Positions 34,401 through 43,597 of a stretch of DNA of 64,000 nucleotides are shown here, piece by piece. The position numbers and the translations under genes were made by a program. This stretch comes from Rhinopomastus cyanomelas (taxonomy: Eukaryota > Chordata > Aves > Bucerotiformes > Rhinopomastidae). Position 1 is the stretch's first letter, and each line of letters starts with the position of its first letter. The stretch lies in the NCBI GenBank assembly GCA_013400115.1, contig VXBP01000409.1, positions 520,536 to 584,535 on the forward strand. Direction: 5' to 3'. A model generated the notes under the pieces. That model worked only from the letters and a program-made list of their open reading frames with translations. It was not told the DNA's origin and searched no databases.

Positions 34401-37400
34401 GGCAGAATTGTAGATGTTGACTACATAAAGAAATTGATATTCAAAGGGGTAACTGTTTTTATAAAGCCAATAAAACACAATAAAACATGGCTTGCTTCTG
34501 GCACCTTTTTCTTTCTTGCCAAACTATGCTTATGCTGTTTTTTATAGAATTATAGAATGCTTGTAAGGCTTCCTGCAGGACTTCAAGCATGAGCCAGTCA
34601 GTGTTATTAAAGAGACTTCATAAATGATAGTGAAGCAAATGTACCTTTCAGGAAGACATCACTGCTACAGTGTCAGGGTATTTGGTTTTGTCTTTTCTCT
34701 TTGAGGGGTTTTTTCTTAACCTTCTCTAGCCAAAGCATCTGTTCTTTGCCCAGCAGTTTACCTGGATTTGGCCCTCATCAGAGCAGTCCTAAACACTTCT
34801 GATATTTTTTTGTTGAACAGATGGTGTTTACAACATGAATGTGAATATAGTTTCAGTGATTGAAGTTTTGAAAACTTTAGCTGTGTCCCCAAGCTATTTT
34901 ACCTCGTGTTACTTTTAGTACTTCCCTGTTTTGGTGGGAATCCACTGCTTTGATGCATTCTCTGTGCGCCTGCTGATGAATGTTTGCAAGCCTGCAGTTT
35001 GTCTGTCTTGGATCCTCAACAGAAGCACGATAACATCGTTACTACTGTTCTTTTTAAAGATCTGTAGTATGCTGTGACCCAAATAACTTGTGCAGATCTT
35101 TGTTTATAGAAAAAAGAGAGAAAAAATGTAAAATGCCTCTCTCAAACAATTTGCATCACTAAACTGAAATCACCTTTTTGTTCATGTTTTCCCCTAGGGT
35201 CTGTGTCATACGTTAAGAAAAGAGGCATGGAAATTTCTTTTGGGGTATTTTCCTTGGAAGAGCACGAAAGAAGAGAGAGCAAATCTCCAAAAAAGGAAAA
35301 CGTGAGTACAGTTGGTGTTTCTGTTTTAGAAGCTGCTTTCTGCATAAGGTAGATGTAGGAAGCTTTTTCAACACCTGCAAATTGCTAAAGATGGTTGAAT
35401 GCAAATAAGTGTGAGAGACTTTCCTAGTTGTTAGACTACAGTAACAATACATAAACAGGGCCGTTGTCATCCCTTTTGTGCTGAAGAATCATAGAATCAT
35501 TAGGGACTGGAAGGGACCTCAGAAGATCATCTAGTCCAATCCCCCTGCCACAGCAGGATCACCTAGACCAAGTCACACAGGAACAGGCAGGTTTTAAACA
35601 TCTCCAGAGAAGGAGACTCCACAATCTCCCTGGGAAGCCCCTTCCAGTGCTCTGTCACCCTCACTGGGAAGAAGTTCCTTCTCATATTGATGTGGAACCT
35701 CCTCTGTTCCAGCTCACACTCATTGCCCCTTATCATATCACTAGATGACAATGAGAAGAGCCTGGCTCCATCCTCCTGACACCCATACTTCCAATATTCA
35801 TAGACATTAATTATGTCACCCCTCAGTCTCCTCTTCTCCAAGCTAAAGTGACCCAGCTCCCTCAGCCTCTCCTCATAAGGGAGGTGTTCTATGTCCTTCA
35901 TCATCCTTGTTACCCTACACTGGACTCCCTCCAGCAGCTCCACATCCCTCTCATACTGAGGGGGAGCAAATGGAACTCCTGGATGCTTAACTAAAAAAGG
36001 AAGAAATGTAATGATTGAGCATGTTGGGTTTAAACCTTTGATTTTTTTTTCCTTCAGGGATGAGTATTTCAGGATGAAACTGCAGTGGAAATCTGTCAGT
36101 GAGGAGCAGGAAAAACGAAACTCAAGATTAAGAGATTACCGGAGTCTGATAGGTAAACTGAGATTTAGAAACATAACTGCCTGTGTGCATTCACACACCT
36201 CTACAGTTCAACATAAAGTTAAAAAATGCAACTTTTTAGAGTAATTTCTATGCAGAGACAGTGAAAACTAACGTGTTGCTGTTTACAGATGTGTCTAAAC
36301 ACTGCTAACTGTTACAGCTAGCCCTGTAACAGCTAACTCACATTAAAATTGTTCTTAGTCCCTTCAAGTGCACAACATTTTCAAAGAATTATCAGGATTT
36401 TTTCCAATATTAATTAAAAAAAGCATAAAGCTTTCAAATCTGTTTATAAAGCAAGTCTTTTTATTTCTTTAAAATATCCTTTCTTTTGAAATCACACTGA
36501 GTTATGCAGCTGTCTTAAACACTTCAAAGCTTTACACAGTGTTTGAGCAGAAAAAAAACAGCAGCATAAAAACCATTCTAAATTAATTTGATGCTGGCTT
36601 TGCAGCACTTGTTTTGAAATTATTTTAAATTTGGACTCTTTTTGTAGAAAAAGATGTAAACAGGACGGATCGGACGAATAAATTCTACGAAGGGGAAGAT
36701 AATCCAGGATTGATTTTACTTCATGATATTTTGATGACCTATTGCATGTATGACTTTGACCTAGGTAAGTTGTGTTCCCCTTCCAGTGCTTTTTGGAATT
36801 GAAACAAGTTTGTTTTTCTGAGTTTTAAATAGGTCTTAGCCTTTGGAGTTTGCGTGCTTTATCCATGTTATATCAATAAAAACAATGAATCTGCTGTCAC
36901 TGCTGTAATTAAAGCTCAGCATGTGGAACCAGCTGTTTGTAAACACAGTGTTCTTACCAATCCTTTAAAAGCTGGTTCTTGAGGAGCATGCTTAACAGTC
37001 TGTGAAAAATTATGCTGTAGTGTACACATCTGTTGCAGAGGGAAGAGTATATAATGTCTTCCTGTGATCACGGCGTGTGAGGTGTTCAAGTCTTGGCTTC
37101 TGTTACTGTCTTGGGAGAGAAAGAAGAGAAAATTCTAGCTCGCCCTGCCCCTCAAAAGCCATCGTGTGATACTTGGCTGTTTCGTTGCCCAAGCTGATAC
37201 CTGGGCTTGTTTGCTGTACCACCTCTTTAAAAATCAACTCAGTTTGTGTGCATTTAGCAGCTGCAAAAACAGTGTGTTTGTTGTACGTTCCCTTTAGATG
37301 AGCAAAAACTCCTGCTCAATCTTGTTAGATCACAGAGTCACAGAACATTAGGGATTGGAAGGGACCTTGAAAGATCATCTAGTCTAATCCCCCTGACACA

Positions 37401-40400
37401 GCAGATCAAGTCCCACAGGAACACAGGACTGTTTGAATTATTGAGTCTAATGAAATTCCAATTTAGATGGTTGGGTTTTTTAAATTGTGCTTTTTTCTTC
37501 CCATCAAGGTTACGTCCAGGGGATGAGCGACCTGCTTTCACCTGTGTTGTATGTTATGGAGAATGAAGTAGATGCCTTTTGGTGCTTTGTATCATACATG
37601 GATCAAATGGTAAAATAAGCTTTAAGTTGCTTTTTTGCTCCAACAAACAGATAAAATACAGATATCAATAGAAGTTACTGTTACATAAATTCCATTGTTG
37701 GTGTTCTTTGGGCTTTTTTTAGTTCTTTTAAAGAATTTATCTAATGTTTGAAGTCAATATGTGTTTTCTTACTGGTTATGGCAGGTTTGTGATACTAGTA
37801 GTGTGTGATGCAGGCAAGCTCTGGTCCTTGGAAATTCCAAAGCAACTGAGAGCCTTTATAAACAAACTTGTATTAATCAAGAATCCTCTAGCAGGATTTT
37901 GTCAACAATTTGTTGTTGTTTCCTGTCCTTTGTTAGATGATGCAATGTAGACTTACCACAAACACAAACCTTTATGATTTGTGCATGTGATGAAAAAAAT
38001 CAGATTTATATGGGAATAAACCCCCCCATCTTTTGAAAATGCGACTGATTATGTACAAAAGTATTACTTAATAAACAGAGCTCACTGCTTTGCTAAAACC
38101 TTTTAGTAAAAGAAAAGACATTAGACACAAGTACAGTTAAATATCCGTATGATGAATACCTAAAGGTGTTCAGAGGAGGGCCACTGAAATGATAAGGGGA
38201 GAGGAGCATCTCTTGTATGAGGACAGGCTGAGATTTTTGGGGCTCTTCAGGTTGGAGAAAAGAACAGCTTCAGGGGAAACCTTCTTTTGATCTTCCAGTG
38301 CCTGTGGGGGTGCCCTCCATGAAGGCAGGGGAAGGCCTTTTCAAGACGGTTTGTATGGGTGGAACAAGGAGCAGTGGGTTCAAGCTGGGAAGGGATAGGT
38401 TTAGGCTGGATATTAGAAGAAAGCTCTTCAATGTGAGGGAGGCTGGTTGATGGCTGTGGAGGTGGTGGGGGCCCCATCTGTGGAGTCATTTAAGGTCAGG
38501 CTTGATGAGGCTCTGAGTGGTCTGACCTAGGTAGAGTTGTCCCTGTGTAGGGAGGTTGGACTAGATGATGTCTAGAGGTCCTTTCCAGCCTAGAACATTC
38601 TATGAGTCTAAAGAATGAGAATGACTGTTACAGTAATTTTTTAAAAGGCTATAAATCTCATAATTGAGTTAATAAAAATAACTGCTAATATTTTATTCCA
38701 TGCAGCATCAGAATTTTGAAGAGCAGATGCAGGGTATGAAGAAACAACTAGTTCAACTGAGTAACTTGCTTCGTTTACTAGACAGTGGGTTCTGCAGTTA
38801 CTTAGGTAGGTGTGTTGTTCATGTGCAGTAACACGCTGCATTCTGTGTGCGTTGACAGCCTTACCAGTCTCTAAATATAATCAGTAATGTTACCTTAAGT
38901 TACAAAGTCTTTTATCAATATCTGGAATTTTTCAGTAATTGCTCCATATCTACTGAAAATCAGGTTCATCATACTAATAATTTTTAAAATGCATCAACCT
39001 CTGGTAAATATCTTTTCTGAAAAAGCAGCTACCATCTTAAAAATCAGTGGTTTGATTGTGTGTCTGTGAAGTATGAAGTGTGAGGCTTGTATTTTTTGCC
39101 TGTCTTAAACAAATGTTGGTGTTTATGAAACGTGTTATGCTTTTGTTCCTAGAATCTCAAGACTCAGGCTACCTTTATTTTTGCTTCCGGTGGCTTCTTA
39201 TCAGATTTAAAAGGGAATTTAGCTTTCAGGATATTCTTCGCCTCTGGGAGGTAAGAAAATATTTTCATCACACGAGCTCCAGCAGTTATTTTGGGCTTGG
39301 AACAAAAAGCACAGATCATTCTACAAGTCGATTAATACTTGAATAGTTTGAGCTGTTATAACTGATTCGGTGTAATGAGGTGAGGGCACACTGCCATATA
39401 TTATGTCTTACTAGCCAAAACAACAAGTTGTTGAGTGAAAGAAAAAGTACTTTTGGTGGGATAAGTTGGCTTTCTTCAAAAAGATTTGGTAGGAGGATCC
39501 ATTAGATGAGATTCTTAAGTGAAGCTGGGTATCCGTTAACTTGGAGTGGAAAATCACAAGAAATTGTGTGTGTGTGAATAATTCCTTTATATTACTAATA
39601 CTTTATTGATTAAGTGAAATGAAGCACTGGCAGGGTAGGTTTTGTTAGCCAAAACCATAAAGAGGAAGGATTGTGTCAGAAGATCCAGTGAATCTTGATT
39701 GTAAGATTACTCGTGATGCCAAATTAGTGTAAAACATCAGATTGCGGAAGTTCTGATAATTTGAAGTCAGTGAGTGTTTTTTTTTGTTTAGGTGATCTTT
39801 GAACAAGTTGTTTTAATGAAGATGAACTAGCATTTTTGTTCAACACTCATTAGTTCTTGTTCCAAGAAGTCCAGATTTATTTACTAAGATCCATTTAGCA
39901 AGACCTCAGTACCCACAGAACGCTCCCAAACAACAGGAGAGACCTTCAGATGAATGGAAGGAGTATTTACCAGGACCACATCTGGAATCTTGTGTCCAGT
40001 TCTGGGCCCCTCAGTTCAAGGAGGACACAATGCTGCTGGGGGAATCCAGCGCAGAGCCACAAAGATGATGAAGGGAGTGGAATGTCTCCCTGATGAGGAA
40101 AGGGAGCTGGGTCTTGGAAAAAAGGAGAGTGAGGGGTGACCTCATGAACGTTAATAAATATGTGAAGGGTGGGCATCAAGCAAGTGACCACGTTCCCTTT
40201 CATGAACTGCTTTTAGGGTATTTCAGTCTAAGCAGAATTCATGTTCTGCTTTGTAACAGCACATGAATTGAGGGAACCCATGTGAAGCCTGTGATGGCCT
40301 CACTTGTGGAAGGCAGAAGAGGAAGAAGAAAAGTTACCATCTGAGATCCCAGTCCCAGGACTTCTAGGGCTTTTTTTGTCTAATCTATGACTAGAAGAAA

Positions 40401-42244
40401 AATGTCAAGTAATTGTACAAATAATTAGTTGCCTTCAAAAACAGCTTAGTATTAGTTGAGCCACTAGGCTTGAGGGCTTTCTTCTTTTCTAAGAGCTGCC
40501 TTTCTTCTCAGAGGAAAAGCATAAGCATTTCAGAAGTGGTTTTCATGTTTTAACAGGTCATGTGGACGGAGTTGCCTTGCCAGAATTTTCATCTTCTCCT
40601 TTGCTGTGCTATCTTAGAATCTGAAAAGCAGCAAATCATGGACAAACACTATGGCTTCAATGAAATATTAAAGGTACCAAATTCTGCTCCATTATTTAAG
40701 TATTAACTATTTGGAGTTAATCTAGTATGTTTGTGTTTCATATTTGGGGTGAGTACTGACTTGGGAAGGCTTCAGTGTGAACTGAATGTCCTCTGTTCTT
40801 TCAAAATGGTTTTGTTTCATGTGTGTGTTTAGTGATAAGATCTAGCAAATGAGAAAATGTTATCTCCCTTAGACTACTGTGTCATGGGCTCCATCTTCAT
40901 TCTTGCTTTTTCTTCAGTAATCTCGTTTGTTATTCCTTAGAAAATGTGAGCTGGGGGTACCTAGCAGGGGGAGACAGCCTGTCCCATTTAGAAGTGTCAT
41001 AGGTGCCTCTTGGAAATCTTGGATGCTGTATCTTTGAGTGTCTATTTGTCAAAGGGAATAGAGTCAGCTTAGCACTTCACAGCTGAGGGGACAAGTTTCT
41101 GTTAGCAGTGCAGTCAAGAGATTGAGAGAGTTGGGGCTGTTTAGTTTGAGGAAAAAGATGCTAAGGGGAGACTTCATCACTCTCTGCAGTTATCTGAAAG
41201 GACATTGTGGAGATGTTGGTGCCGGTTTCTTCTCACAGGTCATTAGTGACAGAACCAGAGGGAAGGGCTTCAAGCTTCCACAAGGTTTAGATTGGACATC
41301 AGGAAAATAATCTTCACAGAGAGAGTGATCAGGTGCTGGAATGGGCTGCTCAGGCTGGTGACTGAGTCCCCATCCCTGGATGTGTTTAAAAGTCGCTTAG
41401 ATGTAGTGTTGGGGGATCTGGTTTAGGGGTGAACTTGTTGAGTAGGATTGATGGTTGGACTTTGATCCCAAGGGTCTTTTCCAACCTGAAGGATTCTGTG
41501 ATCTTACTGTAAATAATGGCCATTCATGATGCTTACTCTTGTTTTCTAACTGTATTTTTAGCATATCAATGAACTGTCTATGAAAATCGATGTGGAATAC
41601 ATACTCTGCAAAGCAGAAGCAATTTCCATGCAGATGATGAATTGCAAGGTAAAGATGTTTTGCATGTGTCTACCATGAGCATTTATACAGTAAAAGTGTG
41701 TGGTTGGCTCTAATTGTACACGGTGACTTCTGAAATAACTTAAAGCCTGGGCATGCAAAAGGATGTGTGCTTACTTTTAGAATGAAGTCTGCAAACAAGA
41801 GTAGTGAGTTTTATGGAGTAATATTCTTTCGAGGTCTCTTCCAGTCCCTAATGTTCTGTGATTAAAAAAGCAGATTCAGAAAATGGTAACTTTAATGGAA
41901 CTAAAGCTGAGAGAGGAGCTTTCAGTACAGCTTCATTCAGATGAAAAACTACTTACTCGGGGGGGACAATCCTCGCTGTTAACTCTTTTCATTGCAGTCA
42001 TTCCTGCTGTTAATACTTCTCCCCTCCTCCTTTCCAGGAATTGCCTCAAGCAGTGAGTGAGATCCTGGGGATAGAGAGCAGTTCTGTTACACCAGATTCT
42101 GACACTGGAGAAGATGAAAGCGGAGCTGTGCTGAGCTGTCCTACATCATCATACCAGAGTGTCTCAACCCCTGTAATCGCTGCCAACGGGACGAGAGACA
42201 GCCCTCAGCACACGTCTGAGACACACAGCTTGACACCTGCGTAA
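22039..42244 (+). CDS. TBC1D15: TBC1D15, Rab GTPase-activating protein (gene span, 17 coding exons)
   Basis: The 17 exons total 2004 nt, or 667 residues (main human forms about 670-690), with every junction in phase and GT-AG ends. TBC1D15 accelerates GTP hydrolysis on Rab7. It is reported to be recruited to mitochondria by FIS1 and to bind LC3/GABARAP during mitophagy. The N-terminal half (about 9-283) is the region annotated in the family as a Rab-binding or PH-like domain. The TBC domain runs from GLCHTLRKEAWKFLLGYFPW (327) to about 560. The catalytic arginine finger is Arg398 in IEKDVNR and the glutamine finger is Gln435 in GYVQGMSD, so the enzyme should be active. A possible LC3-interacting core FEVI is at 278-281, behind acidic EEPG. 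The C-terminal 68 residues are Ser/Thr/Pro-rich and less conserved. Identity is near-certain from residue-level match to human. Confidence 0.97.
22481..24951. other. TBC1D15 intron 1, unremarkable part
   Basis: No exon-like frame, repeat or RNA gene recognised. Confidence 0.45.
24952..25413 (-). mobile_element. Antisense CR1 with ORF2 C-terminal remnant
   Basis: The reverse strand reads ELLKRVKYRVTKTMKGVEHL, then RELGLFSLEKRRSRGDLTNV, the CR1 ORF2 C-terminus. It lies in TBC1D15 intron 1. Confidence 0.93.
25676..25778 (+). mobile_element. Old CR1 3' fragment
   Basis: 'gtgttggaccagatgatctt' followed by 'ggaagggcccggtcaaccc' and 'tccgtgattact' gives the CR1 terminal layout with heavy divergence. 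Confidence 0.6.
25779..27195. other. TBC1D15 intron 1, unremarkable part
   Basis: AT-rich. A G9 run lies near 25828. No gene or repeat is named. Confidence 0.45.
27196..27450 (-). mobile_element. Antisense CR1 upstream of TBC1D15 exon 2
   Basis: 'cagaacattagggattggaa' to 'ctccagctcacatccattgc'. It ends 82 nt before the exon 2 boundary. Confidence 0.93.
27533..27631 (+). CDS. TBC1D15: TBC1D15 coding exon 2
   Basis: Encodes VLYEQEGVFIHSSCGKNDDQ to SGVLRVIEK (9-41), phase 0 at both ends. Human has the same sequence with a few substitutions. Confidence 0.96.
27877..27951 (+). CDS. TBC1D15: TBC1D15 coding exon 3
   Basis: Encodes ENEVIVDWRPLDDTLDTSNI-LCAGK (42-66). Acceptor attgtag, donor aag|gtatgt, phase 0. 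Confidence 0.96.
28480..28656 (+). mobile_element. Internally deleted older CR1
   Basis: Upstream CR1 coding-region sequence ('cagcactaatgagactgcac', 'gagtactgtgtcca') is joined directly to a 3' end ('tagatgtagtgttgggggat', 'ttgatggttggactcgatga'), so several hundred bases are missing between. Confidence 0.75.
28811..28949 (+). CDS. TBC1D15: TBC1D15 coding exon 4
   Basis: Encodes DSSSVVEWTQTPKEKCAQGG and SYEAEWDMVTTVSFKKKPHS-NG (67-112) plus one base. Donor g|gtagta is weak beyond the GT. Confidence 0.94.
29498..29708 (+). CDS. TBC1D15: TBC1D15 coding exon 5
   Basis: Encodes DAPAHANGESKWSFLFSLSD to KHVFLNE (113-183, last codon split). The SKWSFLFSLSDLKSIKQNKE stretch is highly conserved with mammals. 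Confidence 0.96.
29769..29822 (+). mobile_element. CR1 scrap, both ends missing
   Basis: 'ctgtgcgacttggtctaggt' to 'ggcagggggattgg'. The last part of the CR1 tail is absent. Confidence 0.75.
29823..31223. other. TBC1D15 intron 5 interior
   Basis: Apart from the SINE-like piece at 30650-30790 I recognise nothing. Confidence 0.45.
30650..30790 (+). mobile_element. Possible tRNA-related ancient SINE fragment
   Basis: tRNA-like order of signals: ttagtcagatggtaaagtgc resembles a D-arm/A-box, and gaggcttgaatgtcag at about 30707-30722 resembles a T-arm/B-box. A second tRNA-like 'tctgggttcttccctcttct' follows at 30730, reminiscent of the MIR-type head. It is degenerate, and a chance match cannot be excluded. 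Confidence 0.35.
31224..31456 (+). mobile_element. Older CR1 3' fragment
   Basis: 'gagatttagattggatgtta', 'ccatccctggaggtgttcaa' and 'gattggacttgatgagcttc', with an end like 'ttctattattc'. Confidence 0.85.
31933..32035 (+). CDS. TBC1D15: TBC1D15 coding exon 6
   Basis: Encodes SPQDKRVLLVNSQNKSLSQS and FENLFDEPSYGLFH (to residue 217). Donor cat|gtaggt, phase 0 at the end. Confidence 0.96.
32408..32470 (-). mobile_element. Old antisense CR1 scrap
   Basis: 'taatgataaggttggaaaag' then 'gatcatccagtccaacct', the older 'ggttggaaaagacctttaag' terminus. Confidence 0.7.
32471..33097. other. TBC1D15 intron 6 remainder
   Basis: AT-rich, nothing recognised. Confidence 0.45.
33098..33295 (+). CDS. TBC1D15: TBC1D15 coding exon 7
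   Basis: Encodes KLKKDPYTVTMGKFSKVTNY to NQQEEPGFEVITR (218-283), including the FEVI candidate LC3-interacting core at 278-281. Phase 0 at both ends. Confidence 0.96.
33547..33788 (+). mobile_element. CR1 3' fragment, sense
   Basis: 'ggtaggacaagggacagtgg', 'ggggctgcccaggggggttg', 'gctctttcgaggtctcttcc'; the last 20 or so bases of the family end are missing. Confidence 0.92.
33789..34319. other. TBC1D15 intron 7 remainder
   Basis: One open frame of about 100 codons (33917-34216) has no recognisable domain and no conserved splice context. I consider it non-coding. Confidence 0.45.
34320..34448 (+). CDS. TBC1D15: TBC1D15 coding exon 8
   Basis: Encodes IDLGKQPEVTRGEPVSAEEW to VDYIKKLIFKG (284-326), the linker leading into the TBC domain. 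Phase 0 at both ends. Confidence 0.96.
34449..35197. other. TBC1D15 intron 8
   Basis: No repeat or gene recognised. Confidence 0.5.
35198..35301 (+). CDS. TBC1D15: TBC1D15 coding exon 9 (start of TBC domain)
   Basis: Encodes GLCHTLRKEAWKFLLGYFPW and KSTKEERANLQKRK (327-360) plus two bases. WKFLLGYFPW is the first TBC signature block. Confidence 0.97.
35486..35964 (-). mobile_element. Antisense CR1 with a 126-codon ORF2 remnant
   Basis: The reverse strand is open from MELLEGVQCRVTRMMKDIEH to VESPSLEMFKTCLFLCDLV, the CR1 ORF2 C-terminus with almost no decay, so the copy is young. It ends 93 nt before TBC1D15 exon 10. Confidence 0.95.
36058..36152 (+). CDS. TBC1D15: TBC1D15 coding exon 10
   Basis: Encodes DEYFRMKLQWKSVSEEQEKR and NSRLRDYRSLI (to 392) plus the first base of Glu393. 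Acceptor has a T9 run before ccttcag. Confidence 0.97.
36648..36764 (+). CDS. TBC1D15: TBC1D15 coding exon 11 (Arg finger)
   Basis: Encodes EKDVNRTDRTNKFYEGEDNP to MTYCMYDFDL (393-431). With Ile392 it forms the TBC IxxDxxR motif, whose Arg398 is the catalytic finger. Confidence 0.97.
37329..37425 (-). mobile_element. Antisense CR1 scrap upstream of TBC1D15 exon 12
   Basis: 'acagaacattagggattgga' to 'caagtcccacaggaacac'. It ends 83 nt before exon 12. Confidence 0.9.
37509..37609 (+). CDS. TBC1D15: TBC1D15 coding exon 12 (Gln finger)
   Basis: Encodes GYVQGMSDLLSPVLYVMENE to CFVSYMDQM (432-465). YVQ supplies catalytic Gln435. Donor atg|gtaaaa is weak. Confidence 0.97.
38161..38610 (+). mobile_element. 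Older CR1, about 450 nt
   Basis: 'aggagggccactgaaatgat', 'ttggggctcttcaggttgga', 'gttggactagatgatgtcta' and 'gaacattctatgagtcta'. A distinct subfamily from the common one. Confidence 0.85.
38706..38805 (+). CDS. TBC1D15: TBC1D15 coding exon 13
   Basis: Encodes HQNFEEQMQGMKKQLVQLSN to LDSGFCSYL (466-498) plus one base. Donor g|gtaggt. Confidence 0.97.
39153..39250 (+). CDS. TBC1D15: TBC1D15 coding exon 14
   Basis: Encodes ESQDSGYLYFCFRWLLIRFK and REFSFQDILRLWE (499-531), the C-terminal helices of the TBC domain. Virtually identical to human. Confidence 0.97.
39251..39949. other. TBC1D15 intron 14, first part
   Basis: AT-rich, nothing recognised. Confidence 0.45.
39950..40182 (+). mobile_element. 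CR1 internal fragment lacking its 3' end
   Basis: Begins 'ttgtgtccagttctgggccc' and runs through 'agatgatgaagggagtggaa' to 'tatgtgaagggtgggcatca', then stops. The usual last 300 nt of CR1 are absent. Confidence 0.9.
40557..40673 (+). CDS. TBC1D15: TBC1D15 coding exon 15
   Basis: Encodes VMWTELPCQNFHLLLCCAIL to KHYGFNEILK (532-570), phase 0 at both ends. Confidence 0.97.
41101..41503 (+). mobile_element. Older CR1 copy, about 400 nt
   Basis: 'gagagagttggggctgttta', 'ctctctgcagttatctgaaa', 'gctggaatgggctgctcag' and 'tgatggttggactttgatcc'. Related to the tails at 28570 and 61130. Confidence 0.87.
41562..41648 (+). CDS. TBC1D15: TBC1D15 coding exon 16
   Basis: Encodes HINELSMKIDVEYILCKAEA and ISMQMMNCK (571-599). 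Human has the same segment with few changes. Confidence 0.96.
41822..41862 (+). mobile_element. CR1 3' terminal scrap
   Basis: 'ttctttcgaggtctcttcca' then 'gtccctaatgttctgtgatt', 40 nt only. Confidence 0.75.
42038..42244 (+). CDS. TBC1D15: TBC1D15 coding exon 17 (C-terminus and stop)
   Basis: Encodes ELPQAVSEILGIESSSVTPD to SETHSLTPA (600-667), stop TAA at 42242-42244. The ...LTPA terminus agrees with human. Confidence 0.96.
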   Translation, partial: ELPQAVSEILGIESSSVTPDSDTGEDESGAVLSCPTSSYQSVSTPVIAANGTRDSPQHTSETHSLTPA

Positions 42245-42950
42245 TTACAGTTGGTTCTGTTGAAGAAAGACTTTCACCAAGCACGTTTTTGCCCAAGCAC
42301 TTGAGAGATGGATATTGAAAATTTGATGTTGATTAAGCTTTAAGGTTGGAAAGGAAAATCTGTACTGTAATGCTCTCGCATTAAAGCTTTACAACATGAC
42401 TCAACTATTTTTGTAGTTTCTTCTACCAAAATAGCCTTTTGTTTTCAATAACATTCCTTAATATTTTTGTAGCCAAGTGCATTTTCTTTTTTTGCCGGTG
42501 AACTGGAAGCAGATGGCGATAAAGAATGAATTGGAGAATCATGCATTCGCTGAGCTGTCGTGTCACACCTGTTGATCTGAGACAGCGCGAGCGCTCTGAT
42601 CCCAGCAGATTCACAGTCGGCCACCTGAAGCTGCTTTTCAAGCGGAGGAAACGCTCGTGTGTTAAGGAAGGATCATTTTGTAAGGAGTGGGCTCTCCCGA
42701 TCTCAAATGTTTACAAAAATACTTGTAAGTATTTGTTGCTGGTTGAATGTAGATTTGAAACGGACGGACGTTTATACTCAGACAGCTTGATGTCCACATG
42801 ACTGACTTTTGTGTAACTGGGAGTGGATGAACAGTATATTTTTGCATTAACTCCACTTTATATCTGCGTATCTCTATTTACACACGTACACACACTACAG
42901 ACACAGATGTCTGTGAACACTAAAAAGGATAGGAATATTTTCAATATCTG

Positions 42951-42956
42951 AATAAA
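42951..42956 (+). terminator. TBC1D15: Poly(A) signal AATAAA, proximal candidate
   Basis: Canonical hexamer about 700 nt after the stop codon. A variant ATTAAA also occurs at 42380-42385. Confidence 0.5.
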
Positions 42957-43131
42957 CTTGACTGTTCATGTGTATGAATCAGTTTGACCAACTTAATGCA
43001 CAGCGCTGACTCGGGCTCTTTTTCAGAACTTTTCTAACTGAAGGTAACTTTCCTGTGACTACGTTCAGTCCTGCACTTGAGGGAATTTTGCAATGGATTT
43101 CTTGCCAACTTTACTAACGTTTGTCTTTGCT

Positions 43132-43137
43132 AATAAA
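43132..43137 (+). terminator. TBC1D15: Poly(A) signal AATAAA, middle candidate
   Basis: Canonical hexamer in ctaataaatta. Confidence 0.45.
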
Positions 43138-43385
43138 TTAACTGATCGAGGAATTACTTACACTGTTTTTATGCCAATGTTATGTGGAGGATCAAGACAC
43201 TGGCTATTAAAACAGCAGACAACAGACCAAAACAGCAGTCACACTTAACATCATCGCGTTCTTTTGTATTTGCAAAAGGCAGTGTGAGTTTCTGCCATGC
43301 CATGCTGGTGTCCTTGGACATGATGTGGAATCTAACCTAACTGATGCAGTGTATTCTTTCTTTGGTAACTATTGTACATACATCA

Positions 43386-43391
43386 AATAAA
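43386..43391 (+). terminator. TBC1D15: Poly(A) signal AATAAA, distal candidate
   Basis: Canonical hexamer followed by a T/G-containing stretch ('gatttagtgtttttaat'), a plausible main 3' end. Repeats resume about 130 nt downstream. Confidence 0.6.
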
Positions 43392-43519
43392 AATCAAAGC
43401 TGATTTAGTGTTTTTAATTAAATCGTATTTAGTGAAAAAATACCTAGTTGTCTGGTTGTTGATGTAAGAACATGAGAGAGAGGGGATAGTGAACAACTGA
43501 GGCACAGAGATGGAATGTT

Positions 43520-43597
43520 GGACTAGCTAAGCAGGGTTGGGCACTGTTTGTACATGGATGGCAGACAGTCTGGGTGCACCAGGTGCTGTAGCCCTTA
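43520..43597 (+). pseudogene. 5S rRNA-derived fragment fused to a CR1 tail
   Basis: Resembles the 3' two thirds of vertebrate 5S rRNA, gap-free over about 68 positions and roughly four fifths identical by eye. It keeps the whole box A core agctaagcaggg (43524-43535), the intermediate element ggatggcagac and box C ending ggtgctgtag (43581-43590). The 5S 3' end (gccctt) runs into CR1 tail sequence. The 5' third is absent or too diverged to see. It is not a functional 5S gene. Confidence 0.8.

Larger units (their letters stand above)
42245..43405 (+). other. TBC1D15: TBC1D15 3' UTR
   Basis: AT-rich sequence after the stop codon with several poly(A) signals and no repeat insertion. Short open frames in it have no homology that I recognise. 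Confidence 0.7.

Noticed and set aside
35563..35943. 126-codon antisense frame as a host gene
   Set aside because: It is entirely CR1 ORF2 C-terminal sequence of a 5'-truncated copy. The same holds for frames at 25149-25430, 46097-46543, 55207-55458 and 62626-63030.
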